Positions 1-9,098 of a stretch of DNA of 64,000 bases are shown here, piece by piece; position 1 is the first letter of the stretch, and each line of letters starts with the position of its first letter. The notes beneath the pieces are model-generated. The model did not search any database. It was not told where the DNA came from and saw nothing but the letters and a program-made list of their open reading frames with translations. The position numbers and the translations under genes were made by a program. This stretch comes from Pseudomonas canadensis. Lineage in GTDB: Bacteria > Pseudomonadota > Gammaproteobacteria > Pseudomonadales > Pseudomonadaceae. The DNA lies in assembly GCF_000503215.1 (NCBI RefSeq), contig NZ_KI628539.1, forward strand, positions 1 to 64,000. Reading direction: 5' to 3'.

Positions 1-130
1 TCTAACGAGCATCAGATTGCGGTGTGTGAAGACGAAAATGAACCGAAAGTTCGACGCTCACAAAACACCGAAAGCTGTCACATACCCAATTTGCTGAAGC
101 GAGGCATAAGCCACGATTCAGTACCCGAAT
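1..130 (+). other. 23S-5S rRNA internal transcribed spacer (partial)
   Basis: AT-richer sequence directly upstream of the 5S rRNA with no recognisable 23S 3' end. It is read as the spacer between 23S and 5S in an rrn operon whose larger rRNAs lie outside the window. The short ORFs here are chance frames. Confidence 0.7.
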
Positions 131-248
131 TTCTTGACGACCATAGAGCATTGGAACCACCTGATCCCATCCCGAACTCAGCAGTGAAACGATGCATCGC
201 CGATGGTAGTGTGGGGTTTCCCCATGTGAGAGTAGGTCATCGTCAAGA
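131..248 (+). rRNA. rrf: 5S ribosomal RNA
   Basis: The segment starts ttcttgacgacc and ends gtcatcgtcaaga, and these ends pair to form helix I (tcttgacg with cgtcaaga). The interior carries the conserved 5S blocks ggaaccacctgat, cccgaactcag, gtgaaacg and gatggtagtgtgggg. It is the last gene of an rrn operon entering from the left. Ends are accurate to a few bases. Confidence 0.95.
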
Positions 249-258
249 TTAAATTCCG

Positions 259-290
259 AAACCCCATTTGCGAAAGCAGATGGGGTTTTG
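259..290 (+). terminator. rrn operon terminator
   Basis: A 12-bp hairpin, aaccccatttgc paired with gcagatggggtt around a gaaa loop, is followed by ttttgtttt. It lies about 10 bp after the 5S rRNA and is a classical intrinsic terminator. Confidence 0.85.
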
Positions 291-405
291 TTTTGGGCGG
301 TCGAAAACGTTGGCACCGCAAATCCCCCGACAAATTTGCACAGTTATTTCTGAACCAGACCACTAGAATAGGCACCTAACCTTTTTTAGAGTCCGAGCCC
401 TACTT

Positions 406-1065
406 ATGCCCGATCCGGTTGATGCCCTTGAGGTATCAGATTTACCACTGGACGACCTGGTGGCATGCCATGAGTGCGACTTGCTGATGCGCAAACCAGT
501 GCTCGCCCTCGGCGAAAAAGCCCAATGCCCGCGTTGCGGTTACGAGCTGTACGCTCACCGCCACAACGTCGTTGAGCGAAGCCTCGCCTTGGTGCTGGCG
601 GCGTTGCTGTTGTACATTCCCGCGAACTTTTTGCCGATCATGCAGCTCAATCTACTTGGGCAGTCCTCTGAAGACACCGTGTGGAGTGGCGTCGTCGCTC
701 TGTTTGATACCGGCATGCAAGGCGTCGCCGCTGTCGTCTTCTTGTGCAGCATGGGCATTCCCTTGCTCAAGCTACTTTGCCAATTGGCAGTCTTGCTTAG
801 TATTCGCTGGAACATCGGCCGCAGTTATGGACTGTTGTTGTACCGCATTTACCATCACATGAAAGACTGGGGGATGTTGGAGGTCTATCTGATGGGCGTA
901 CTGGTGGCTATCGTTAAACTCGCCGACATGGCTGCCATCACGGTGGGCCTCGGTCTTGCCTGTTTTGTAAGCTTATTAATGGTTCAGGTGCTGCTTGAGG
1001 TGGTGATGTCGCCCCACCAGATCTGGCAGGCGTTGTCAGGGGAGGATGACCATGCGGGCGATTGA
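406..1065 (+). CDS. pqiA: PqiA family inner-membrane protein (first half-size copy)
   Basis: 219 aa. Near the N terminus is a zinc-ribbon-like CHEC...CPRC pattern (about residues 21-44), followed by four hydrophobic segments including the family stretch YIPANFLPIMQ. PqiA/LetA proteins are inner-membrane partners of MCE-domain tunnels that move lipids across the envelope. The E. coli proteins are about 420 aa and contain two such halves; here each half is its own gene, the second starting 20 nt before this one ends. The upstream gap to the rrn terminator probably holds the promoter. Confidence 0.9.
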   Translation: MPDPVDALEVSDLPLDDLVACHECDLLMRKPVLALGEKAQCPRCGYELYAHRHNVVERSLALVLAALLLYIPANFLPIMQLNLLGQSSEDTVWSGVVALFDTGMQGVAAVVFLCSMGIPLLKLLCQLAVLLSIRWNIGRSYGLLLYRIYHHMKDWGMLEVYLMGVLVAIVKLADMAAITVGLGLACFVSLLMVQVLLEVVMSPHQIWQALSGEDDHAGD

Positions 1066-1675
1066 TGCAGGCATTCTGATTTGTACCGAATGCCACGAGT
1101 TGAACAAACAAGACGCTGATAGCGACGAGCAACTCTGCACGCGCTGCGGTGCACTGATCCATGCGCGCCGCCCCAATAGCCTCACACGCACTTGGGCGTT
1201 GCTGATCACTGCGGCGATTTTGTACATCCCCGCTAATCTGCTTCCCATCATGACGATCAATTCCTTGGGGCAGGGGGATCCGAGTACCATCATGGCCGGC
1301 GTGATCCAACTGGTGCAGCACGGCATGTTCCCTATCGCTGCCGTGGTGTTTATCGCCAGTATCCTGGTGCCCACGTTCAAGCTGGTCGGCATAGGTCTGC
1401 TACTGTTCTCGGTGCAGCGTCACCAACCGCTCTCCGCGCGACAACGTATTGTGATGTACCGTTTTATCGAATTCATTGGCCGTTGGTCCATGCTGGATAT
1501 CTTCGTGATCGCCATCCTGGTGGCGGTTGTAAACTTTGGGCGGCTTGCCAGTGTCGAGGCCAATCTCGGTGCTGCAGCGTTCGCCAGTGTGGTGATCTTG
1601 ACGATGCTTGCCGCAGTAACTTTTGATCCCCGACTGATTTGGGATAACACGGAGTCGGACGACGACCATGAGTGA
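1046..1675 (+). CDS. pqiA: PqiA family inner-membrane protein (second half-size copy)
   Basis: 209 aa, homologous in layout to the preceding gene: CTEC...CTRC zinc-ribbon-like motif near residues 11-31, then four membrane segments with YIPANLLPIMTI. It overlaps the upstream gene by 20 nt and the downstream MCE gene by 8 nt, so the three are probably translationally coupled. Inference: the two short proteins together replace the single two-domain PqiA/LetA of enterobacteria. Confidence 0.9.
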   Translation: MTMRAIDAGILICTECHELNKQDADSDEQLCTRCGALIHARRPNSLTRTWALLITAAILYIPANLLPIMTINSLGQGDPSTIMAGVIQLVQHGMFPIAAVVFIASILVPTFKLVGIGLLLFSVQRHQPLSARQRIVMYRFIEFIGRWSMLDIFVIAILVAVVNFGRLASVEANLGAAAFASVVILTMLAAVTFDPRLIWDNTESDDDHE

Positions 1676-3971
1676 TTTGCCTAAAGCTAAAACCCGCCCC
1701 GCCTCCAATTGGTCGGCTATTTGGGTACTGCCCCTGATTGCCCTCATCATCGGTGGATGGCTGGGATGGCGTGCCTATTCCCAACAGGGCATCGATATTC
1801 AGGTGCGCTTTGAAAGCGGCGAAGGCATCCAGGTCAACAAGACCGAAGTGGTCTACAAAGGCATGCCGGTGGGTAAGGTCAAGGCCCTGGCCTTGGACGA
1901 CGAAGGCAACAATCGCGGGGTGATCGCCACCATCGAGATGAACAAGGACGTCGAACAATACCTCAAGACCAACACGCGCTTCTGGCTGGTCAAGCCGAGT
2001 GTCAGCCTTGCCGGTATCACCGGCCTGGAAACCCTGGTGTCAGGTAACTACATCGCCGCCAGCCCAGGCGACGGTGAACCGACGCGCAAATTCAAGGCGC
2101 TCTCCGAAGAGCCGCCTTTGTCCGACGCCAAACCGGGCCTGCATCTGACCGTCAAAGCCGACCGCCTTGGCTCGCTCAACCGTGGCAGTCCGGTGTTCTA
2201 CAAACAGATCCAAGTTGGCCAAGTCAAAAGCTACCTGCTCTCTGAAGACCAGAGCACGGTCGAGATCAAGGTCTACATCGAACCGACCTATGCCAGCTTG
2301 GTGCGCAAACACACACGTTTCTGGAACGCCAGTGGCATCAGCATCGACGCCAACCTTTCCGGTGTAAAGGTGCGCAGCGAATCACTTTCCAGCATCGTTG
2401 CTGGGGGCATCGCTTTCGCCACGCCGGAGAACCGCAAGGACAGCCCGCCGACTGATCCGAGCCTGCCCTTCCGTTTGTACGAAGATTTCGACGCCGCCGC
2501 AGCCGGCATCAGGGTCAAGGTCAAGCTCACCGACTTCGAAGGCCTTCAGGCGGGGCGCACCCCTGTCATGTACAAAGGCATCCAGGTCGGCAGCCTGAAA
2601 ACCCTGAAGATCAACCCAGACCTTTCCAGTGCCAACGCGGAACTGACACTAGATCCCCTGGCCGAAGATTATCTGGTACAGGACACGCAATTCTGGGTCG
2701 TCAAGCCGTCTATTTCCCTGGCAGGAATCACTGGGCTTGAAGCCTTGGTCAAGGGTAACTACATCGCCATTCGCCCAGGAGATAAAGGGACCCCACCACA
2801 ACGCGAGTACGTTGCCCGCGCCAAGGCACCGCCTTTGGACCTGCGTTCCCCTGGCCTGCACATGGTGCTGTTCACCGATAACCTCGGCTCCCTGGATGTC
2901 GGCAGCCCCATCCTCTACAAACAGGTCAAGGTCGGCTCGGTACAGAGCTACCAGTTCTCACGCAAGAACAAGCAATTGGTGATCGGCGTCCACATCGAGA
3001 AGGAATACGAAAATCTGGTCAACGGCTCGACGCGCTTTTGGAATGCCAGCGGCGTCACCCTGACCGGTGGCCTCACCGGTGGAATCCAGGTCAAGAGTGA
3101 ATCCCTGGCTAGCCTGATGGCCGGTGGTATCGCCTTCGAAACCCCAGAGCAGAACGTGCCGCTGAAAAAACGCATCCCGCGTTTCCGTCTGTTTGCCGAC
3201 CGTGAGGCCGCCAACCAGCACGGCACCCTGGTGACCATCAAGGTCGACCGCGCCGACGGTATGCGCCCTGGCACGCCTGTGCGTTTCAAGGGCCTGGACG
3301 TGGGCAAGATTGAAAGTGTCGATCTCAGCGCCGACATGCAGTCAGTACTGCTCAGCGCCCGTATCACCCAGGTGGCAGACCGCATTGCACGCGTTGGTAG
3401 CCAATTCTGGGTAGTCAAGCCTGAGCTGGGCCTGATGAAAACGTCCAACCTGGAAACCCTGGTCACCGGGCAATACATTGAAGTCCAACCCGCGACGAAA
3501 AATGCCGGCCCACAAAAGAGTTTCGTCGCGCTGGATCAACCGCCAGAAGCAGTGCATCAGGAAGCTGGCTTGAGCCTGACCCTCAGCGCCGCGCGCCGTG
3601 GTTCGCTGAAAGAAGGTGTACCGGTCACTTACCGTGAAGTCACCGTTGGCAAGGTGACCGGCTACGAATTGGGTCAGACCGCAGACCGCGTATTGATCCA
3701 TATCCTGATCGAGCCTAAATATGCACCACTGGTGCGAGGCGGTAGCCGCTTCTGGAATACCAGTGGGTTTGGCCTCGACTTCGGTCTATTCAAAGGCGCT
3801 ACTGTGCGTACTGAATCCTTGGAGACGTTGGTTGCCGGTGGCATCGCCTTCGCGACACCGGACGGCGAGCGCATGGGTAATGCCGCTAGGCCACAACAAA
3901 CCTTCCCGCTGTTCGACAAGTTTGAAGATGAATGGCTGACCTGGGCGCCTAAAATCCCACTCGGCAAATAA
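1668..3971 (+). CDS. pqiB: PqiB/LetB-like intermembrane transport protein with six MCE domains
   Basis: 767 aa. One N-terminal membrane anchor (about residues 17-36) is followed by six MCE-type repeats beginning near residues 41, 157, 280, 396, 519 and 634. Each has a G-[IL]-x-hydrophobic opening and a later pattern like VYKGxxVGKV or FYKQxxVGxV. MCE proteins form hexameric rings; stacked rings make a hydrophobic tunnel through the periplasm for phospholipid traffic. E. coli PqiB has three domains and LetB seven, so this is intermediate in length. No pqiC lipoprotein gene follows: the next features are a REP element and a terminator. Function between inner and outer membrane is inferred from the family. 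Confidence 0.9.
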   Translation: MSDLPKAKTRPASNWSAIWVLPLIALIIGGWLGWRAYSQQGIDIQVRFESGEGIQVNKTEVVYKGMPVGKVKALALDDEGNNRGVIATIEMNKDVEQYLKTNTRFWLVKPSVSLAGITGLETLVSGNYIAASPGDGEPTRKFKALSEEPPLSDAKPGLHLTVKADRLGSLNRGSPVFYKQIQVGQVKSYLLSEDQSTVEIKVYIEPTYASLVRKHTRFWNASGISIDANLSGVKVRSESLSSIVAGGIAFATPENRKDSPPTDPSLPFRLYEDFDAAAAGIRVKVKLTDFEGLQAGRTPVMYKGIQVGSLKTLKINPDLSSANAELTLDPLAEDYLVQDTQFWVVKPSISLAGITGLEALVKGNYIAIRPGDKGTPPQREYVARAKAPPLDLRSPGLHMVLFTDNLGSLDVGSPILYKQVKVGSVQSYQFSRKNKQLVIGVHIEKEYENLVNGSTRFWNASGVTLTGGLTGGIQVKSESLASLMAGGIAFETPEQNVPLKKRIPRFRLFADREAANQHGTLVTIKVDRADGMRPGTPVRFKGLDVGKIESVDLSADMQSVLLSARITQVADRIARVGSQFWVVKPELGLMKTSNLETLVTGQYIEVQPATKNAGPQKSFVALDQPPEAVHQEAGLSLTLSAARRGSLKEGVPVTYREVTVGKVTGYELGQTADRVLIHILIEPKYAPLVRGGSRFWNTSGFGLDFGLFKGATVRTESLETLVAGGIAFATPDGERMGNAARPQQTFPLFDKFEDEWLTWAPKIPLGK

Positions 3972-3984
3972 ACTGAGTTGCGGT

Positions 3985-4052
3985 TATCGCGGGCAAGCCC
4001 GGTTCCCACATTGGAATGCCTATCTCTGTGGGAGCCGGGCTTGCCCGCGATA
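3985..4052. repeat. REP-type inverted repeat pair
   Basis: Two 26-nt arms (3985-4010 and 4027-4052) are inverted copies with a single mismatch; the core is atcgcgggcaagcccgg. This is a typical Pseudomonas REP doublet just after the stop codon of the MCE gene. Confidence 0.85.
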
Positions 4053-4088
4053 GGGGCCTTAAAATCACTACACATTTCATGCGCAAAA

Positions 4089-4120
4089 AAAGGCCGCGAT
4101 CTGGAAGATCGCGGCCTTTT
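4089..4120. terminator. Bidirectional intrinsic terminator between pqiB and mksB
   Basis: Perfect stem aaaggccgcgatct / agatcgcggccttt with an A-run on its left and a T-run on its right. It can serve the rightward pqi operon and the leftward mks operon, which converge here. Confidence 0.85.
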
Positions 4121-4138
4121 GCATTTCAGCGAAACAAA

Positions 4139-6979
4139 TCAGACCTCATCCAACTCCGGCTCATCCGCCTGCACATTCATCGTCGCTTTCACCACATCGT
4201 GGCGACGGATGTACTTCCAGTCCGCCTCATCGATATAGATCCCGTTCGGTCCGCTGCCACCTTCCAGGTCGATCGCCACCTGGGCTGACACCTGCGGCTT
4301 AACACTGGCCAGGATCGGCACAAAACCCAGCTGCAAGCTGGTCTCCAGCAAGGCTGCCTGGTTCTTCTCATCAATGTCCGCCGCCTCGTCGAGGTAGTAC
4401 GGCAAGCGCACGCGTCCGGCCTGGTCGCGGTCCATCAAGTGCAGCAACAAGTACATGTTGGTCAGCGCCTTGATGGTCATGGTGGTGCCGTTGGACGCGG
4501 CACCATCGATGTCGGTATGGATCACCGGCTGGCCATGCACCTTGGTGATCTCGAACGCCAGTTCGAACAAGTCCTTAAGGCCCAACTGGTTATGGTTGGC
4601 AGCTACCAGGCGAGCCAGGTATTCCTTGGCTTCTTCGTTCTTGTTGTCCTGCTCGGCACTTTGGCTCAGATCGAACACCGACAGTGTCTCGCCTTCTTCA
4701 TACTGGCCCGCACTGTGGATGATCTGGTCGATGTGCTTGAGCGCTTCCTTGTTCGGCGCCAGCACGATGCGGAAGCTTTGCAGGTTGGAGACCTGGCGTT
4801 TGTTGATCTCACGGTTGAACAACGCCAGTTGGTGTTCAAGGCTGTCATAGTCGCTACGGATATTGCGCAGGGTCCGCGCAATGTCGGTGACCGCCGCACG
4901 ACGAGCCTTGCCCAGCGTCAGTGCTTCGTCGGTACGGTGCGCATAGGCGTTGATCAGCAGCTGCAGGCGACGCTCAACGTCATCCTCGCTGTCGAACTTG
5001 GCCACGCCCTTGAGGCGTACCTGGGCGTACAGCGCCTCGATCTGGCCATCGGCGCGCAACAGACCTTGCCAGCTGTCCTGATAGTCATTGAGCAGTGGCA
5101 GCAGATTGTCCATGGAGTCATCGACCGGGTCCATGAACGGCGTGCCGAACGGCAAGTCTGCCGGCAGCAACTGGCGACGGCGCAGCGCGTCATCCAGTGT
5201 GCGTTGCTTGGCTTCCATATCGCCGATCTGACGGCCCACCAGTTGCAGCTTGGCCGACAGTTGCTGAACGCGCTCGGTGAACGCATCGCTGGAGCGCTTC
5301 AGTTCATCCTGCGCCGCTTCCATCTGCGCCAGGTTTTCCAGCTTCTCGCCTTCTTCTGCGCTCAGGGTTTGCGCGCGGCGGAAATCTTCCAGGGCTTTTT
5401 GCGCATCCAGTACCTGCTGGTACAACGCTTCGGTCTGGGTTTTGCTCGCGGCGCGGTCAGAGGCTACGGCTTGTTGGGTTTTCAGTTGCTTGAGTTCTTT
5501 CTCCAGGCGTTCTTTCTGGTCGCGCAACGCCGCGCGGTCTGCCAAGGCTTGCAACGCCGGCGGTTCAATATGAGAGATGTCGATGGACAGCCCTGGCACT
5601 TCAAAGCGCTCGCCCTTGAAGCCATCGAGGATCTGCTCCAGGGATTTGACCCACTGGCCATCCTCGTCCAGGGTGATTCCGTGCTCGCCCAACGGCAGGC
5701 TGAACAACGAACTGTTGAACAGGCGCATCAGACGCTCGACGTCCTGCTGTGAGAATTCCTCCCGCAGCTTGGCGTAGCTGTTGTTGTCGGCGTGATCGAG
5801 CTGCTGCTTGACCGACTTCAGGCGCTTTTCCAGGTCGCGCAGACGCTCGTCCAGATCTTCTGCGCTGAACTGTCGGGACTGCGCAAGGGCGCCCGCCAAT
5901 TCATCGTGGGCATCCTTGGCCGCCAGCAACTGCTGCTCCAGCACTTTCACGTCATCCACCAGAGCAAAGCGATGCTTGAGCACCGACAGCTCGCCCAACC
6001 AACGCTGAATACCACTGATCTCACGCTCCAGGCGCATCAACTCCTGGGTGCCGCCGCGCTGGTCGTTCTGCAGCGCGTCCTGCTCATTACGGTAGTGCTC
6101 GGCCTGAATGGTCAGCTCTTCCTTGCGCGCACTGGCGTAGTCCGACCAGGTGCCAAGCAACGAATCGAGCAATGGCGACAGACGATGCAGTTTGCCGCGC
6201 AACACATCGCGCTGGCGAACGCCATTGGACAGGGCCTCGACTAATGGCCCTGCGGCCACCAGCGAGTTGTAATCCTGCTCCATGCGTCTTACATCGCGGA
6301 ACGCTTCTTCGCACGCGGCGATGTAATCCACGCTGCCGGACCGCAGGCTATGTTCAAACGCATCGAGGAACAGCTGCTTGAGCTTGGCCGCGGTGATTTC
6401 GCGCATATGCAGCAGGTTGATAAACAGCGCTCGGAAGGTCTTCAGGCTCTGCTCACTGGTAGAGCGCAGGGGAATCAGCGTGAGGTCCAGCGGGATCGAC
6501 GTGTGGCCGCCCACCAGCAAACGACGCAGTTCATCCGGCTTGAGTTCGTAGGCTTTCAGGCCTTCGCGCTCAAGGTTGGTGAACAGCTCTTTCTGACGCA
6601 GGCACGTGTCGTTCTTCTGGTAGTGAGCCAAATCCAGCTTGCCTGCATAGGCAAAGAACTGGTGACCGAAACCACCGCCCGGGCCGCGTCCGACCACGCC
6701 GATCACGTGCGGGCCGTGGGGCAGCGAGACTTCCACCAGGATGTAGCTGGTGTCGGTGGCAAAGTAGAAGCGCCGCGATTGTTCCAGGGTGTACTTGCCG
6801 AAACTCATGTCCGACATGCGCGCCAGGATTGGGAACTGCAAGGCGTTGATCGACGCGGATTTACCCAGGTTGTTCGCGCCATACACCGACAGCGGTTCTT
6901 CCAGCGGGAACAAACCCAGGCTGTAACCGGCAGTGTTCAATAGGGCGAAGCGGCGGATGCCGTAGCGTTCCTTACTCAT
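4139..6979 (-). CDS. mksB: MksB, SMC-like ATPase of the MksBEF condensin
   Basis: 946 aa. The N-terminal Walker A is GANNLGKS (residues 34-41). The middle (about 230-760) is rich in coiled-coil heptads. The C-terminal head has NGTTMTIKAL as probable signature region and PYYLDEAADID as Walker B-like motif. MksB dimerises and, with MksE and the kleisin MksF, compacts and segregates DNA. It starts with a 4-nt ATGA overlap with mksE. It is shorter than E. coli MukB, as usual for Mks. No JetD/MksG nuclease gene is present, so this is the chromosomal condensin form and not the plasmid-defence Wadjet form. Confidence 0.93.
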   Translation of the reverse strand: MSKERYGIRRFALLNTAGYSLGLFPLEEPLSVYGANNLGKSASINALQFPILARMSDMSFGKYTLEQSRRFYFATDTSYILVEVSLPHGPHVIGVVGRGPGGGFGHQFFAYAGKLDLAHYQKNDTCLRQKELFTNLEREGLKAYELKPDELRRLLVGGHTSIPLDLTLIPLRSTSEQSLKTFRALFINLLHMREITAAKLKQLFLDAFEHSLRSGSVDYIAACEEAFRDVRRMEQDYNSLVAAGPLVEALSNGVRQRDVLRGKLHRLSPLLDSLLGTWSDYASARKEELTIQAEHYRNEQDALQNDQRGGTQELMRLEREISGIQRWLGELSVLKHRFALVDDVKVLEQQLLAAKDAHDELAGALAQSRQFSAEDLDERLRDLEKRLKSVKQQLDHADNNSYAKLREEFSQQDVERLMRLFNSSLFSLPLGEHGITLDEDGQWVKSLEQILDGFKGERFEVPGLSIDISHIEPPALQALADRAALRDQKERLEKELKQLKTQQAVASDRAASKTQTEALYQQVLDAQKALEDFRRAQTLSAEEGEKLENLAQMEAAQDELKRSSDAFTERVQQLSAKLQLVGRQIGDMEAKQRTLDDALRRRQLLPADLPFGTPFMDPVDDSMDNLLPLLNDYQDSWQGLLRADGQIEALYAQVRLKGVAKFDSEDDVERRLQLLINAYAHRTDEALTLGKARRAAVTDIARTLRNIRSDYDSLEHQLALFNREINKRQVSNLQSFRIVLAPNKEALKHIDQIIHSAGQYEEGETLSVFDLSQSAEQDNKNEEAKEYLARLVAANHNQLGLKDLFELAFEITKVHGQPVIHTDIDGAASNGTTMTIKALTNMYLLLHLMDRDQAGRVRLPYYLDEAADIDEKNQAALLETSLQLGFVPILASVKPQVSAQVAIDLEGGSGPNGIYIDEADWKYIRRHDVVKATMNVQADEPELDEV

Positions 6980-7683
6980 GCGTCGGTCTCCTGTTCTTCG
7001 GCAATGGCGCGGGCCAGGGCGTCTTCTTCGCTTTCGTCCGCAAAGTCACTCAAGTCCAGCGGGTCATCGGTTTTCAGCAATTTCTCATCACTGTCTTCGT
7101 CGATGATCACCGGTGCCGGCAGCGGCAACACGCTGTGCACGCTGGCCGCGAGATCACGGTCTTGCTGCACCGACAGGCACACATCAAGGAAACGGTGCAT
7201 GGGCGGCAGGAAGCGATAGATACCGTTGTCTTCGCTGGCAAAACCCAGCTGGGTCATGCGGCGCATGATTTTTTCTTCGAGTTCTTCCTGGGTTTGCACT
7301 TCGGCCTGGATAAACAGGTCGCGGTACTTCTCCAGCAGCGACGGCAGTTCATCACGGCCCAGGCTGCCACCATCGAGCACGGCAATCGGGTCGCGGCCCT
7401 GGTCGGCCAGGTGCTCGACGATGATGAAGGTAAACAAAGCCAGGCGCTGGGCGGTCTTGTTCACCTGCGCGGCGGCCACGGCGGTGTCCGGCACGAAGTA
7501 GTAGAAGCCACGGGTATCGCACACCAGTTCAAAGCCCAGGGCCTTGAACAGCGTGCGGTACTGGTCCTGGAAGTTCGACAGTTGCGCGTACAGCTCCGGG
7601 TCGCGGCGGCTGACGTGATAACCCTTGAACAGCTCGCGAAAGATCGGCGCCAGTTGGGACAGTTCGGATAGATCAAGATGCAT
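6976..7683 (-). CDS. mksE: MksE condensin subunit
   Basis: 235 aa, starting MHLDLSELSQLAPIF. Predicted winged-helix protein of the MukE/MksE type that bridges the kleisin MksF and the SMC heads. The C-terminal 40 residues are strongly acidic. It overlaps mksF by 11 nt and mksB by 4 nt, the standard mksF-mksE-mksB order. Assignment rests on this context plus sequence resemblance. Confidence 0.92.
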   Translation of the reverse strand: MHLDLSELSQLAPIFRELFKGYHVSRRDPELYAQLSNFQDQYRTLFKALGFELVCDTRGFYYFVPDTAVAAAQVNKTAQRLALFTFIIVEHLADQGRDPIAVLDGGSLGRDELPSLLEKYRDLFIQAEVQTQEELEEKIMRRMTQLGFASEDNGIYRFLPPMHRFLDVCLSVQQDRDLAASVHSVLPLPAPVIIDEDSDEKLLKTDDPLDLSDFADESEEDALARAIAEEQETDA

Positions 7684-8950
7684 GGGGTGTACTCGCAGAG
7701 TGCTCGGCGGCGTCGGATCCGGCCGGGAGCAGGGCGAAGGAGCGCAGGCTGACCTGGTGCTCGGTTGTGTGGTACTCGCGGCGTTCCAGGCGTTCGCGCT
7801 TGAAGCGTTTTTCGCGGGACAGGCGTGAGAACCAGTACAGCAATTCGTCGGTGGCGCCGTCCGGTTCCTGCTCCAGCAGCCAGGTCATCAGGTCCGGCAT
7901 CGGCAGCGCGTCTTCGCAGCGCTCGAGCATCTCCTTGACCGTGCGCGGCGCGCGCTGGGCGTCGCCCTTGTGGGACTTGTGCGCCTTGGGGAACCGTGCC
8001 GGTTTCGGCTCGAAATTCGCCAGGGCATACACATACGCCTCGACCTGGCTGGCACTGCCGAGAAAGGTACTTTGCGGTCGGGTAAACATCGGCATCGCCG
8101 CTTGCGGCACCGCGTCCAGGCCCTTGCGGCGAATCGCCGACAACGCCAGCGCCGCGCCACGGGTCACGGCGTTGTGCCGGCGCGCTTCTTCACGCAGCGG
8201 CAGCAGCAGTTCCCTCGCATGACGTAGAGTCAGTTGGGCGCTGGTCTGCATTTCGAGGATGCGTGCGTGGGTACGCAGCAACATGTCATCGTCCACCAGG
8301 TGGCCGAGTCGTTGCTGCTCGGTGAGCATGCGCAGCAGCACATTTTCCACCTTGCGCACGCCTTGTTCGAAGGCGCCATCGGCGTTCACCAGTTGGATCA
8401 TCGGTTCGACGTATTCGTCCCAGGTCGCCAGGACTTCGGCGTAACGCTGGCGCAACGGGATCTGCCGGTCGCTGGTCTTGGCCCGGTCGGCCACGGCGGC
8501 GAGGGCCTGTTCGTCATTGGCGAGCTTTTTCAGCACGTCCCGCACGCGCATGTCGAGCAGGCGCAGTTGGCGGGCGAGGTCGTGGCCATCACGGATGTCG
8601 AAGGCGTCCTGGATATAACCGGCCAGGCGCTCGAGGTGGCGCAGGTAGGCTTCGATTTCCAGGCACAGGCCAAGCCGGTGCTCCTTGCGAAGATAAGCCA
8701 GGAAGTCATGGATCTGTGCGTTGAGCTCGAAACGGTTCGGGCTCTTGGCGACAGGCACCAGGATGTCCAGGCGAATCCACACGTCCAACAGGCTGGTAAT
8801 GTCCTGTGGCGTGCTGTCCAGTTGTTGGGCCGCCAATTGCGCGCGCAACTCGCCAAGGCTCAAGGTGCCTTGGTCGAAGTGTTCGCACAGTGGCTCAAGC
8901 AGGGCCCAGTGTTCGGCGAGGGCGCGCAAGACGCGCTTGGGTTCGATCAT
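7673..8950 (-). CDS. mksF: MksF, kleisin subunit of the MksBEF condensin
   Basis: 425 aa, starting MIEPKRVLRALAEHWALLEPL. An N-terminal winged-helix-like region is followed by long helical stretches and a polar C terminus, as in MukF/MksF kleisins. First gene of the leftward operon. The 148-bp gap to the divergent holD-like gene should hold both promoters. Confidence 0.9.
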   Translation of the reverse strand: MIEPKRVLRALAEHWALLEPLCEHFDQGTLSLGELRAQLAAQQLDSTPQDITSLLDVWIRLDILVPVAKSPNRFELNAQIHDFLAYLRKEHRLGLCLEIEAYLRHLERLAGYIQDAFDIRDGHDLARQLRLLDMRVRDVLKKLANDEQALAAVADRAKTSDRQIPLRQRYAEVLATWDEYVEPMIQLVNADGAFEQGVRKVENVLLRMLTEQQRLGHLVDDDMLLRTHARILEMQTSAQLTLRHARELLLPLREEARRHNAVTRGAALALSAIRRKGLDAVPQAAMPMFTRPQSTFLGSASQVEAYVYALANFEPKPARFPKAHKSHKGDAQRAPRTVKEMLERCEDALPMPDLMTWLLEQEPDGATDELLYWFSRLSREKRFKRERLERREYHTTEHQVSLRSFALLPAGSDAAEHSASTPHAS

Positions 8951-9098
8951 CGGAATGGCCGGCTGGTTGGCGATTAAAAGTCGCGATTGTACTGCATCGG
9001 ACGCGGGATTTATCCACAGCCGGTCAGTGCGCAGTGGGCGATTGTTGCCGAACAGCGGTAGAATCCCCGCTCTTTAGTTATCCACAAGTGGCCGAGCT

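Noticed and set aside
4439..5752. 437-codon open frame on the plus strand inside mksB
   Set aside because: It is antisense to a well-supported SMC gene, with Gln/Leu/Val-rich composition typical of the complement of coiled-coil GC-rich coding DNA.
4139..8950. Wadjet (JetABCD) plasmid-defence system
   Set aside because: No JetD/MksG gene is present; the operon is the three-gene chromosomal condensin.
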